A DNA stretch of 64,000 bases from Stictocephala bisonia. Taxonomy: Eukaryota; Arthropoda; Insecta; Hemiptera; Membracidae. Both the position numbers and the translations under genes were made by a program. The notes beneath the pieces were generated by a model. It saw only the letters and a program-made list of their open reading frames with translations, had not been told where the DNA came from and made no database searches. This document shows, piece after piece, positions 49,421 through 62,650 of this stretch (position 1 is the first letter of the stretch; each line of letters starts with the position of its first letter). Location: contig JAQJVL010000310.1 in NCBI GenBank assembly GCA_035578905.1, positions 868,001-932,000 of the forward strand. Direction: 5' to 3'.

Positions 49421-51270
49421 ATAAGATAATTTGGGATTCATATAAATAATCAAACCGAAATTTGTTTCTTAAACTTTCAGAAACTAATTAAAATAAGTGG
49501 CAGCACTTACAATATATTAAGTTAATATGCACGACGACACTGCAAAAGGCGGCTGTACAGTTACGATACAATATTTAAAATATAAACTCAAAAACAAATT
49601 AACATTGCTTGGTAAAATTAACTTCTTGTAATCAACAAATAATATTTTCACTAAACCAGAAAAATAAAGACAAACCATGACACGTGATGGTTATTGGACG
49701 AAAATTGCAGAACGCTAAAGCAATTATAGAATCAATCTAAGTGGCTCTACACGAACTGACGATAAATACAAACTAATTATACGTTGCTAAAGCAAGACAA
49801 TTTTACAATCAATATATTGTACAGGAGGAATTCCTTGCACAAGACTGGCTCCATGAAAATGAACTCTCAAAGAAGTCCTATTGGGAAACAAGAAGGTTAT
49901 TATAACAAGAAGCTCTCATTGAAATAGCTTGGGCGAGAAAAGTAGCTCTGAAACGGTGACAGTAGCGTCCCAGAACAATAGAATGACAGGACATTGACTG
50001 TTGCAGTGGTAGACGACATGGCCGCGGCACGGAAGCACAGTGGATGATACCACGCGACTCTCTCCGCGGAGACCAATGGTGACGCAACTATTGCGTTACA
50101 ATACACTATAGACATATTGTAGTGCATAATAAATAGCATATCAAAACATACCTTAGCCCAGTCACTGAAGGTGAAAATAAGGTAAAACCTCCGACAGTTT
50201 TTAAGAAAGACCAAATTTTCTGAAAATTAAGTTCGTCTTACCCTCTGCTTCAAAAGTTATAAGAGTGAAAGTAGCGCTTTTTTGTTTTCAGAGGATGAAA
50301 ACCACCCCTTATTATAATACATAGGTAAACAATATTTTTAAGCATTGTAAGATATAATTGTATTGAGCTGTGTTAAATATTTATTACTTTATACTGTACG
50401 ACTTAAATCGTGGCATTTTTAGATATTATTACCCTTAAAACTACCCCTTCTATTAAAGTTTCTACAAATAAATATGCCTAATTTGATGGTATATTTTGAT
50501 TGTTGCTAAGATGTGTTGTCATCCATTAAGTAGAAGAAAAATACAAACGAGTCATGGAACACAACGTTTGTACATGTAATATTTCTTTGTATATTTACGT
50601 TTTATTAGTATTTTTAGGTTTTACATATTTGATCATGTGTCTAACATTATTGGTGTTTTTGAGTGTGTATTAAAATGTAGTGTTTATAAATGTATATTGA
50701 AAAACTAACTGTCCCTGCTCAGTTTGTGCTACATATAAATAACTACATGAAATGTAGTTATAAATATGGAAATAACTTTATCAACATTAATTTAATAGAA
50801 TTTATAAATTGTATACAATATTGTCAATATTTTATTTCATAAATAATTTTAATATGTATATAGTTGATTTTTTTATAATGTGGTTTCCATGGTAACGAAT
50901 TTTATGATTTATACTACACACGTATAATGTAACACTCATTTTATATTTAAGTACATATCCTCATATATTTCATATTTCCTTTGGTATCATAGGTATCTTG
51001 TGGAAAGTTTATATGTAACTAAAAAAAGCGCTCCAAAATTTCAAATAATGCCATGCTCCGACATATAGTCCACAATCATACGAATACATTTTTAATCATA
51101 ACTCCGTTGCTTTTTAAGATATTTTATCCAATAAGAACAAATTTTAATGGACATTTTATGAAATTTAACCTTAAGTAAAATTAGTTTCTTAAACCGTACA
51201 TTGAATATATCCAGTGTAGGGAATTTATAGATTTTATAATAGATTACCCCATAAAGCCCAGATCCAAACT
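49421..51270. other. intron sequence, mostly AT-rich
   Basis: 49,421-49,560 may be further eroded LINE sequence. 49,900-50,100 is a GC-richer island of unknown nature. The remainder shows no recognisable structure. Confidence 0.4.
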
Positions 51271-51278
51271 ATAGCCTA

Positions 51279-52082
51279 CGTGTATGGGATGGGTGGGTGG
51301 GTCAATACCACTATACGTGTATGGGTGGGCGGGTAGGTCAATACCACTATACGTGTATAGTGTGGGTGGGTCAATACCACTATACGTGTATGGGGTGGGC
51401 GGGTGGGTCAATACCACTATACGTGTATGGGGTGGGCGGGTGGGTCAATACCACTATACGTGTATGGGATGGGCGGGTGGGTCAATACCACTATACGTAT
51501 ATGGGTGGGCGGGGGGGTAATACCACTATACGTCTATGGGTGAGCGGGTGGGTCAATACCACTATACGTGTATGGGGTGGGTCAATACCACTATATGTGT
51601 ATGGGGTGGGCGGGTGGGTCAATACCACTATACGTGTATGGGATGGGCGGGTGGGTCAATACCACTATACGTATATGGGTGGGCGGGGGGGTAATACCAC
51701 TATACGTCTATGGGTGAGCGGGTGGGTCAATATCACTATACATGTATAGTGTGGGTGGGTCAATACCACTATACGTGTATGGGATGGGTTTGTGGGTCAA
51801 TACCACTCTACGTGTATGGGGTGGGCGGGTGGGTCAATACCACTCTACGTGTATGGGATGGGTGGGTGGGTCAATACCACTATACGTGTATGGGATGGGT
51901 TTGTGGGTCAATACCACTATACGTGTATGGGATGGGCGGGTGGGTCAATATCACTATACATGTATAGTGTGGGTGGGTCAATATCACTCTACGTGTATGG
52001 GGTGGGCGGATGGGTCAATACCACTATACGTGTATGGGATGGGTGGGTGGGTCAATACCACTGTACGTGTATGGGTGGGTAC
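51279..52082 (+). repeat. G-rich tandem repeat array, about 37-bp units (about 21 copies)
   Basis: GGGTCAATACCACTATACGT, then GTATGGG(G/A)TGGGCGGGT. Units vary between about 28 and 39 bp through changes in the G-rich linker. A multi-unit block (about 51,465-51,555) recurs at about 51,640-51,730. G-rich on the plus strand with many GGG runs. Long frames across it are artefacts. Confidence 0.93.
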
Positions 52083-52087
52083 CCCTA

Positions 52088-52350
52088 AAAGTATACTTAC
52101 AGATTTCTCTAGACTTTGAAACTTTGTTATCTGAGAGAACAAACTGTTTTCAATCGGAAAATTAACAATTTAGTTTTAAATCATGCATAGCCAGATCATA
52201 GGACATTGCTAAACAAGGCGAGAAACACAATATTTTATTGATTCAGAGTCAAATATAGTACTTTGTGCACAATAAAAGTAAACTTACAGATTTGTCTAGA
52301 CTTTGAAACTTTTTTATCTGAGAGAACAAGTTGATTTAAATCGGATTTTT
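52088..52350 (+). repeat. diverged direct repeat, two units about 190 bp apart
   Basis: ACTTACAGATTTCTCTAGAC, TTTGAAACTTTGTTATCTG and AGAGAACAA at about 52,094-52,143 recur at about 52,283-52,329. A third and fourth related copy are seen near 58,370 and 58,475. Confidence 0.75.
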
Positions 52351-53640
52351 TTAAATTTAATATATCTATATACATAAAAGACATAAAAGATAACTTGAAA
52401 AACAATTACGGTTTAAAGGGTTCGAAATGAGTCCTTTTCGCCCAGTGTGCAGGGGTTTGAACGGCCATAGCTCATTCCGTTTTCATCCTTCACCAATTTT
52501 CAAAACAGATAAATATTCAGTGAAAAAGCTGCTACCTTTGTTTTTCTTATAACGTTTTACGAATATTTATTAGTTTTAGAATTATTTAAACAAAAAGGCA
52601 GTTTTTAGTATTTTCAATTATGTTTGTTTTTATTTTAATAGTTCATATATTTAAAGTATGCTTTCTAAATTACTAAACCTTCTCGAACTTAAAGCTGACA
52701 TATTAGTAAAGTAAATTATCATTGGATTCTGATAAATTATAACTATATTAGTAATGGCTTCAGTTTTATTGCTAATTTTTTTTTTTTTTTTTAATTCTAG
52801 TTATCTTGACTGTTTTCACTTCAACTTCGTTAATTGTTGTTCAATAAACTTAAATAAGAGCTTAAACGTAAACGTACTTTAAACAAAGTTACTTAAGTAT
52901 TTTCGTAAAAGCTACTTCTTTTCACGTTATTTTACATTGAATCTCACAGTAAATTCACGGCTAATAAAAAATCATCTCCAAGGAGATGTAACTCTTTCCC
53001 AATAGAACATAATGAAAAAAAACCGTTTCATTTGTTTTTATAAAAACTTTATTTTTGATAAGAACAATGAATTTCGTAGATCATAAGTAAGACTTTCGAT
53101 TTATTCGTGAAAAACTGTTGAAAATAATGTTTTCTCTTGCAATTTTTATTCACAAATAACTAAAAAACTACTGGGTTTAAAAAAATGTATGAGGCATTTC
53201 TTTATAAAAATTATTAAATCTGCCGATTCCAGGTGTTATTTGTAATTTTTAATTTACCACCCCTAAGAAGGGGGAGATATCCTGGGGGGGGAAGCGCATA
53301 TCGACACCATATAACTTTTGTTTTATGGGTTTTTTGACAACCTATATCCAATTTTTCATAAAAATGTATACATCTTGAAAACCCTTCGGTGACTGGACTA
53401 TATATTTGATCCTTTCATCAAAATTCTGTCAAAACATTGCAAATTATATGAGCTACAACTTTATTAAATTATTGGCAATTTAATACCAAATCATCAGCTA
53501 ATGTGCAGAGACAAAAAGCTTGTGAGTTGGTATACAGTAACCCTCTGAGGCTGGACTTGAGTCATTCCTCCATTCCTACAACAACAAACGAATACAAATT
53601 TATAAGAATTACTGACCCAGCCTAGTGCAGAGCTATATCG
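52351..53640. other. AT-rich intron sequence
   Basis: Contains a T run at about 52,779-52,792 and a patch at 53,255-53,310 with GGGGGAGATATCCTGGGG. No gene or defined element recognised. Confidence 0.45.
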
Positions 53641-53659
53641 ACGATGGCCGGTAGAACGT

Positions 53660-54744
<1,085 letters not shown>

Positions 54745-54745
54745 C

Positions 54746-54787
<42 letters not shown>

Positions 54788-54812
54788 CTTTAAAATCTGA
54801 TATTAAAGTTAT
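54745..54812. repeat. TA microsatellite next to a SINE
   Basis: Uninterrupted TA run of about 32 bp (54,750-54,782) followed by AT-rich sequence up to the tRNA-like head. Confidence 0.9.
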
Positions 54813-54960
54813 GGCAGCGCAGTGGCTTAGACTTCGGAGTCCATTTCTAGAAGTTCGTATCCCCAACTGAGCAGGTGGATTTTCCAATATATTTGTCGGT
54901 TTTTTATTTAAAGATTAATTTTTGATAATTCAAATTAAAAAGTGATAAAGTATGTGTGTA
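54813..54960 (+). mobile_element. tRNA-derived SINE
   Basis: GGCAGCGCAGTGGCTTAGAC has an A-box (TGGCTTAGACTTCGG at about 54,822). AGTTCGTATCCCC at about 54,852 is a B-box. Spacing is as in a tRNA, but the acceptor stem does not close. Inserted in the intron. The body after about 54,880 is AT-rich; the 3' limit is uncertain. Confidence 0.7.
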
Positions 54961-57900
54961 AGGTGAAACATCCTGCAGTCAATACGCGAGATAAGTGTAG
55001 GGCCGTCATAAGGATGCCTGTTGGTGAGCAATTCTGGTGGCACTGCAGGCTTATAAAACGCGCACTAACTCGGCCCGGCAGTAAACGTCGGCCATTACTG
55101 TCTTTTTAATAAATGCAAACACAATTAATGCAGGAAAATAAAAGGAGCCGGAGTCTTGTAGCCCAGCCGAGCGGCAGAGTGGGGACCTGATCTCGTTTCT
55201 TACGCTCAGGAATGCTGTTCTGACGGATCATTAGCCCTCTCCCCTCTAACAGCTTGAGTAGAGAGAGGGGGGCAACCGAGCGAGCACCTGCGACGTTGTA
55301 TAGGCCCGGCCCACGGCGAGACGATGGAAATACAATACACTCACGAGACGTAGTGGCGTAGGCCCCCACCGGGCAGGTAGTGACAACCGTCCTCCGGGTC
55401 ACCGAACGTCAAGAAGACCTTCCTATCTTACTTACGAACGAGTGGTACCGACCAGTTAATAAAAAATCAACTTAAACTGATTCATTATTATTTTTTACCT
55501 CTTCCAGGACAAATTTCCTCGATGTAGGCTGGGAATTAAGCCAGCTGACTCACGAAAAAAGTCTACTATAATTGTTTTAGCGAATAAAATACAAGCTAAA
55601 AGCAAGTTAACTATCTCAACACATATTAATGGCATCAAATGTGCCATAGAGCACATATAAGACCCTTGAAATGGTTTAATTATAATATATCTTAATGTCC
55701 ACAAGTGTCCCATTGTCCTGGAAGAGTACTAATCACTGTACTCCTTAGAATCGAGTAATATTCATTATAAACGAAATTTGATTTGAATGAATGCTTATTC
55801 CAAATCATTAAGGTCCATACAACTTCATTAATGTCTTACGAACCAGAAACCTGTTTTGTTTACAAAACAATTGCACATGCAAATTTTCAGACTGTCGAGG
55901 GTTCCTTTTTTATTAAATATTCGTCCAAACAAAACTTTTTTTCTTATAGTTTTAGCCATATTTTTATTTTATATATATCACGGATCTACTAGCTACAAGC
56001 TAGGAAGGAAGGGACAACAATTTTAAAGAGGTTTGCCATTTATGTCATAGTTTAGTTCAAAGGACCGAAAGTCGAAACCCCAATGCAACAGCTTTACGTT
56101 ACCAACATACGTAGATGTATTTTTACCAAACAGAGCTGGTAAAAGAATACAACAACGAGATAATTTGTTTCTGAACACCACAAACTAAAACTAACTGGTT
56201 CACCATCTTTTTTTTCTCAAGAAAATAAATTTGTTACGTAATAATCCAAGAAAGTTTAAGATATCTCGTAGTAGGACTATGTACAGTAATATCTTCAATA
56301 GTAAAGTATGTAAGTTCCATAAACGTTGTTCTACTACATTTATATGTAGGTACCATTATACATCAGTCAGTAGGACTTTCATAAAAGTGTGAACTTCATT
56401 TGGATTACAAGAACCTTTTTACGAGATAATCGTCTTGAGAAGCCTGGGAGAACTAGAACTAAGTCATATTAATGAATATGAAAAAAGCTGAACACATAAA
56501 TATGGATTACCCAATAATATCGTATTTGACTTAAGTACAACCGAAGAGCAAAACTGATAATTAAATAACTAAAAAATAAAATACCTGTTCGACTGAACAG
56601 AGCCCCAAAATGAAACACTCTTTGAAGAGGATCTACTTACTAGTGACACCCGTAACTTTTATATAAATTGATTAATTGTGAACGTACTTAGCATTAGATC
56701 ATTTTAGTTTGCGATAAATTATCTAATGGCATATAAAACACAATACGATAATTTTAACATGCGTCACAATACATAAAAGAAGTATATTCGTATAGTTAAA
56801 ACAAAAACTATTATAAATGTAACTATTTTAATCGTATTTACTACATTCCTTAAGTCTATGTATCATGAACCTACTCAAACTTTTTTTTTCGCAGACAGTA
56901 AAATTGTCTTATAATATTATAATATTATAATTCTGCACTCAATTCTATAACATCGTTGAAGTCTTTTATCCGTTTATCTTTTTGCGGACTCTCGGTCTGT
57001 GTTGATGTCCCAGGTTGCAGGAGTGAAGTTTACTCTCGTTGTGGCATTGTTCCAGCTGCCGTTCACTCCTAAACCAGTAGAGTTGAACTGACAAAGTCTG
57101 ATAACAACTATCATTAAAAATTGGCTTTCAACTAGTCTTGAAAGAGTTTTTGAGTACGGGTTTTCTTTCAAAGTGGTCTTTATGAATTTTTGCTTAATAG
57201 CTATGGAATTCAAGCAAAGTATACGAGGAGTTAATGATGGCTATTTTTGTCTAAAGCTGAAAGGGTTTATATTGGGCATACAGCAAGTCATTGCCATTCC
57301 AGTTCCTTGGCATTGTTCCGTGCTAATGACGTAGAATGAGAGAGAGAGGGCCAAGCACAAAGGCGACCTCATGTCCTTCGTAGTTTCGTTTAGGAATCTC
57401 CATTACCGCAGCGAAAAGTAATTTTGAATCCGATCCTGGCTGGAGTGAAAGGAGTACGCTCGAGCCTACATGCGGAGGGCAATTACTGGACAGCCCGAGG
57501 AACCACATATCAAAATGGCGGCCGACCAGGCCAGGTGTCCAGAGCTCACAGAGGAGGCTGAATAAACAAGCCAATGGATTCTCCAGTCGGGTGCGGCCTC
57601 TTACTGCATGACTGGAGAAAATTGTCTGGTGGATCACGGCGAAGTACAAAGAAATAGCGACGGACACATTGGCATTTAGGTTAGAATGTAAAAAGCACTC
57701 AAACAAAATGTTTCTTTTAATGGGCCTTTTTAATCGACGAATCCGGCCTTTTCCTTATTCGTCCGTCACTCAGCCAAAATTAAATTGACGACATTCTTCC
57801 AGTAAAAGAACCACGCTAACATTCCTCCAGCATATCAATACATATAGAAAATTAGAATTCTTCGCAGTTACAAAATGGCAGCCGTTGTAGTGCGAACATT

Positions 57901-58349
57901 TTGAAACGTCAAAAACAGTGTTTTCCTTTTTTGCCTGCAGCGGCTATACAAATGGTCATATTGAAAAGTTAATAACATTTTCAGTAACAGACTTGAGGCT
58001 TTTTTTGCTCCCTCTCGCCTCCTTTGCCCTTATTAGACTAAGCTAGATATTTAATTTCTGCGTAATGAAAACTGCTACTTTACGCATGGTGGAAGTACAT
58101 ATGGTGTGCTATTAGGAGAACGAGTTTAATACTGTTTTGCGCATGCCGTTGCCGTAAGCTTCCGCCACTTCTTGGTAGCAGTTTTTTACTCCCTGCAGTT
58201 ACACCCAGAGAGTACAAAATAGAATATAATTATATTCTAGCAACACCAGCACTTCGCAGCAAAACAAGTATTTTTGAATGTGGTTCTGATGGCAGAAAAG
58301 TGATCTTGAAACCTGATATTTGTCTGGTTCATACACAATTGACAAACTT
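54961..58349. other. intron sequence with islands of balanced composition
   Basis: GC-richer islands at about 55,000-55,430, 57,290-57,700 and 57,720-58,210 (the last with ACAAAATGGCAGCCGTTG and GCATGCCGTTGCCGTAAGC) stand out from AT-rich sequence. None contains a zinc-finger exon, an array or a recognisable transposon. A 79-codon minus frame at 56,974-57,213 and a 127-codon one at 57,323-57,706 have no family support. Confidence 0.35.
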
Positions 58350-58530
58350 TGCACCCTCTAAAGGTAGATTTACAGACTTTTCTAGACTATAACACTTTTA
58401 TATCTAATAGAACAGGATAACATGGCGAGTAACATAATATTCCACTGATTCAGACTCAATTGGCAAGAGTAGACTTACTGATAAAACTTTGTTATCTAGC
58501 AGAACAACCAGTTTTTCAATCATCAGACCT
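58350..58530 (+). repeat. diverged copies of the dispersed repeat seen at 52.1-52.35 kb
   Basis: GATTTACAGACTTTTCTAGAC near 58,369 and GTAGACTTACTGATAAAACTTTGTTATCT near 58,467 match the units at 52,094 and 52,283. ATTGATTCAGA(G/C)TCAA-type sequence lies between units in both places. Confidence 0.6.
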
Positions 58531-59221
58531 TCTAATGGCATATGACTTATGACACAACCCTGGATGTTTACAATTTAGTAATGTGATTGTATAGGGGAGT
58601 CCATTCTTGTATATACAGGTATGTATAAGCCAAATATGATTAGGTGACAAGTTACAGTTTCTTAAAAACTAAAGGCTTTGTACACATAAAATGTTGCACA
58701 AATATTTTTTATATGTTAAATATGCATACTATGAATGTTAAATAATTGATCTCAAAGACCTAAAATGGGATAGAAAATAAATACTAACCAATCAGAGCCT
58801 TTATTACAATTTGTCATTAAAATGAGAAAGCTTAGGACTATGCAACTTGATATAAAGGGTTATTTTTTAACAATATAAGTTTAGTTATTTGCAAGCCTAC
58901 TAAATATACCTACTTTAAAGTTTGCCTTGCAACAAACTAGGAATGTGTATCACTTAATAATATAGTATTTTTCACTGCTAAATTGCACAATTGAATTAAG
59001 AATCTAAACAAATCTTCATCAATTATCACAATATTAGGAACTTAATATTCTGTGGTCAATCAATATTTTTTTACAAACCTTGTTTAGTTTATTTATGTTT
59101 AAAAAAAACGATCAAAATTGTTTTGGTACCTAATAATGATTTTTAAGATAACACAATGTGAATATCTTTACAGGAAAGAATAGTTTTATGGAGATTTAGC
59201 ATATACCAAACAGCTACAGTT
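58531..59221. other. AT-rich intron sequence
   Basis: Nothing recognised. Confidence 0.5.
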
Positions 59222-59467
59222 TCAGAAGGCAAAAGAATTATAGTTAGTACTAGAAGTGTCTAGAAGAAGAAACCTGGTGCAAGTAGTCTTCCAGTTTACT
59301 TTGTCAGCCTCTTTTGTATTCTTGTGAAAGAAATTGTCAAAACAAGCCAGCTTTGGGGATTTGCCACCAGTAATAACAACATGATTTTCTATCCTCCTTT
59401 GAATCAATATCTCAGCATTCAAACTTTTCCTGAAGATAGTCCCATTCATTACATATATCCAATCCAA
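59222..59467 (-). pseudogene. possible FLYWCH-type zinc-finger relic
   Basis: The minus-strand frame contains, in order, ITGGKSPKL, an aromatic pair (FF) in FDNFFHKN, KVNWK and TCTRFLLLDTSS. This is the spacing of a FLYWCH domain (GKxxL...Y/F-x-K...W-x-C...C-x-A-R-L-x-T), with the first Cys after W missing. FLYWCH domains are commonly carried by insect transposons and by DNA-binding proteins. Only one diverged domain is seen, so this is a tentative reading. Confidence 0.35.
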
Positions 59468-59544
59468 CTATTACATCTGTACATGCTTAATGTAACTATA
59501 ATCAACTTGTATTTAATAGTTTACAAACTGCTCATCTTTAGCCA

Positions 59545-61015
59545 ATATATCAACAAAAAGAATAAAATCATAAGAGCCAAAACACCAGCTATGATGCAAA
59601 ATAAAAGTATTGTTTGAAATAATGATGTGAAATCACCACAAATTGCAATAAAAATAATGATTAATGATATTATATATGCACTTCAGATCCAAGGGGCAAA
59701 ACAAAGCCATTTAATAGCAAATGTCCAGAGTAATATTAAAAATAATCATACCAACTAGCACTGAAAGACGGCTGACAGCAAAAAGAACCTAATTAAAATG
59801 TTTAAAATGTCATGTGTTTTCTTTACTTTTTATTTCTCCATAACACTTCTCAAAGTCTATTTCTCTTGTGGGCATTCAAAATATTATCTAATATCTGCGC
59901 TTTTTTTTATCAAATATGCTGGTTCCTGTTATTATTGGTTCCTCTATTTCATTGCTCTTTTGAGTTATTTTGGTCATTCTACAACTAGGTAATAAGACAG
60001 CTTGTCTTGTTGAATTGTGGATTTATGATTTATCATTCTCTTTTGATGTATTATAGAAGAGTGTTTACAGAGGTTTCTCGTATCTCTATAACATCTTGGG
60101 TAGCAACTTAGAATAAGTTTATCTTTTGTAACTTGATTGTTAACTTCCACAGGTTCTCCGTTACAATTTATCACCTTACAAATTAATGAAGATACAACAC
60201 TTTTAGAATCATCTATTGATTTTCTATCATTATCTGTTTTATTAGAATAATAGAATTTCTTATTAGAGTATAAGCTTTTGTACCTGGATGTGATTGTAGA
60301 CTATTTTTTTAAAGTTATTGCTTGTTATGTGCACTAGCCTTATCAACATGACCATCCTCTAATAATCTGTTTCTTTCAAATTCAGAAACCTTAATTTTAT
60401 AAACAACTTTTAGGATGGCAGCTTAAAATTAATTTATCACTTATAACTTGATCATTGTCTTTGAAAGGCTCTCATTCGCAATTTACCAATTTACAAATCA
60501 ATGAAGTCTACTGTTAGAGTCTTTTACAGATTTCTTGTTTTATTTTGATCTATGGTCGTTCTTAGTACATTTACACATCACTGGTGGTTGGAATAAGTTA
60601 CATATTTTTATTACTTGATTGTTTTCAGTATTTTGTTCACGATTATTTTAGATTGACTCTTTTTAAAGTTCTGCTTCTTTCAAAGTCAGAAACATATGGC
60701 ACTAAACAAACATGGTCTAATTGAGAACTTTTTTGGAATAGAGATCTTATGTTTGGTTATAAGCACATTGTATTCCACTTAAACTGGGTACCTTGTCCAA
60801 ACCCTTATTTAATGGCAATAATCTGTTCTTATCAATTTCATATAATATTTGATCAGAAAAATCTTCAAAGGGAATTTTATTGAGTGATATACTATATTAG
60901 TACACCTGTTTCTTGATTATCAGATTCATTGTTAGAACTCACATTTGGTATATTCTGTGACTTTTATTTAGGATTTTCATTTGGATTTGAAGACTTGGAT
61001 TCCATTATCAGAACT
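59545..61015 (-). pseudogene. unidentified decayed coding region with a three-fold repeated module and hydrophobic C-terminus
   Basis: Read from about 61,010 downward on the minus strand. A 40-codon piece (60,740-60,862) contains DKNRLLPLNKGLDKVPSL. Modules related to 'VS(D/E)FER(N/S)R' lie at about 60,690 and 60,395. Modules related to 'LICK-(V/L)-(I/V)NC...NNQV(T/I)...KLILSC.P' are found at 60,640-60,560 (worn), 60,505-60,415 and 60,190-60,090. The last is open from 60,300 to 59,974 and is rich in Lys, Asn and Cys. Downstream, 59,680-59,525 encodes two hydrophobic stretches (SLIIIFIAIC; TILLFCIIAGVLALMILFF) before a stop. Multiple stops and shifts mean it is broken or a multi-exon gene with poorly defined exons. 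Family unknown; the FLYWCH-like piece below it may or may not belong. Confidence 0.4.
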
Positions 61016-61552
61016 CTATATGATCAGATCTCTAAGTAAAAATTTTGTTAAAAAAATTTCATGCACAAAAAGCTGATACACCACACAATTTTGAAAGTAT
61101 AAAAATCTCTAAGTTTGGTAATTAAATCCTAGTTTTTTTAAAGAGTAACATTTATGTGGGCCTTTTGAGGGTAAATTAATCAGGAAACGAAACACAAGTA
61201 TCAAGTACTTTTATTAAACTAGATATCTTATCACATAAAACAAGAATCGCAAGTTAGCCGTGGGCGTATTTATTTTGAAATTCACAAGTTAAAATTTGAT
61301 TTACGATAAGTATTTTCAAGCTACTTCAGCCCTGCCCAGTACTCTTTTACCTGAAAATAAATAATGTCTCGTGTCCTTTGCCACTCACTGTCTATATCTT
61401 GCACTCTGCTCTTTCCTGTATCCACAATAACTATGTTGCAAAACTACACTAACATTTTAGCATTTGAGATCGACTTGGCTAGCCAACCATGATCTACTTG
61501 AGGAGCTTAGCTACCCGTAGTGAAGCACTGTTACTTACAGCTGGTTAAGATT

Positions 61553-61673
61553 TAACCCTTTCCATCCCAGCGTCCGGTTTTCCGAACGTTCATAATATAT
61601 TCCATAAAGCCCAGCGAACCTGACATCCGAAAAACGCCCCTATCATCCCAACATCCAGTTTACCGGACGTTTA
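61553..61673 (+). mobile_element. candidate piggyBac-like terminus
   Basis: TTAA followed by CCCTTTCCATCCCAGCGTCC, with GGTTTTCCGAACGTT next, and a second related block CATCCCAACATCCAG...ACCGGACGTTT at about 61,643-61,672. TTAA plus CCC at the outer end and sub-terminal repeats fit piggyBac elements. The opposite end (GGGTTAA) was not found to the right; a LINE fragment starts about 35 bp further on and may have interrupted it. Confidence 0.45.
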
Positions 61674-61707
61674 GAAAATATTTTTTAATAAATATTTATT
61701 AACTCGA

Positions 61708-62650
61708 AATATATATATATATATATATCAAATCAAATTTATTGTTGTAAAACAAAACTTGCATGACAATCGTCCCATTTACAGTGTAATACAAAACTAA
61801 TACTGCGTATAAAATAGTCGTATTTAAAATTATAATAGCAATTATCACTAAAATCAAAGACAAACCAGGTCGTCATACATAGTTAGCTATAGAATAATAT
61901 TCTTTTTTCAGCAACAGAGTTTTTAGTCATTTTCTAAATTATTAATATTTGTTTCAGCCTTTAGTAAATTTGGTAATTTATTGGATAGCTTAATACTGGA
62001 ATGCCTTTGATAAAAGATACTGTGATGTTGGGGGATTACTAGATCTCTTGAATTCCTGAGTGAATGAGTTTTAGTTGAAAAAAGATGAAAGTTTTTCTTT
62101 GGGAACAATAAAGTTTCTAATATATAAAGGGAAGGAAATGTGAGGAGTTTATTATCTCGAAGGTATCCCTTACATGATTTACCATGGACATTCCAAAAAT
62201 AGTTCTAAAAGCCTTTTATTATTTGAAAAATACAATTCACCCTAGAACATTCAGCACTCAAAATGGGAAGTCCATAAACAATATTAGGATAAAAACACCC
62301 ATAATAAGCTGATAACAAAATTTCTTTACTTGAATATTGTGAAAATATACAAGATGAAGATTCCACTGTTTAGTTTAGAGTAAATTTGATCAACATGGCT
62401 TTGAAAAGTCAAATTAAAATCAATAACTAACCCCAAGAAATTAGTAGTTTCAACGCAGAAATTTCAAAGTCATCACCTTTGATGCTAAAAGTATCAGAGG
62501 TATCTGATTTAAAATTGAGCATTTTAAACTTAATGAAGTTAGATTTATTAGTGTTTACAGAGAGATGATTTTCTGATAACCACTAAGTAAAGAGATGTTC
62601 TGTATAAAAGTATCAATCTCAAGTTGCATTTGATTTTTGTTTGAAATAAA
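61708..62650 (-). pseudogene. LINE relic: C-terminal RT region and 3' end with TA-rich tail
   Basis: On the minus strand from 62,650: WLSENHLSVNTNKSNFIKF (RT palm/thumb), then FLGLVIDFNLTFQSHVDQIY, then stop-interrupted sequence, and SFPSLYIRNFIVPKEKL...FKRSSNPPTSQYLL (61,923-62,108), the usual LINE C-terminal block. A 3' UTR of about 200 bp ends in ACAATAAATTTGATTTG and a (TA)n tail at 61,708-61,728, marking the true 3' end. 5' truncated, as LINE copies usually are, and disabled by stops. Jockey/CR1-like. Confidence 0.85.

Noticed and set aside
54813..54885. A functional tRNA gene
   Set aside because: A and B boxes are present, but acceptor-stem pairing and a clean cloverleaf are missing, so it is called a SINE.
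57323..57706. 127-codon minus-strand frame over a GC-balanced island
   Set aside because: No motif or family similarity; the island is as well explained as non-coding regulatory DNA.
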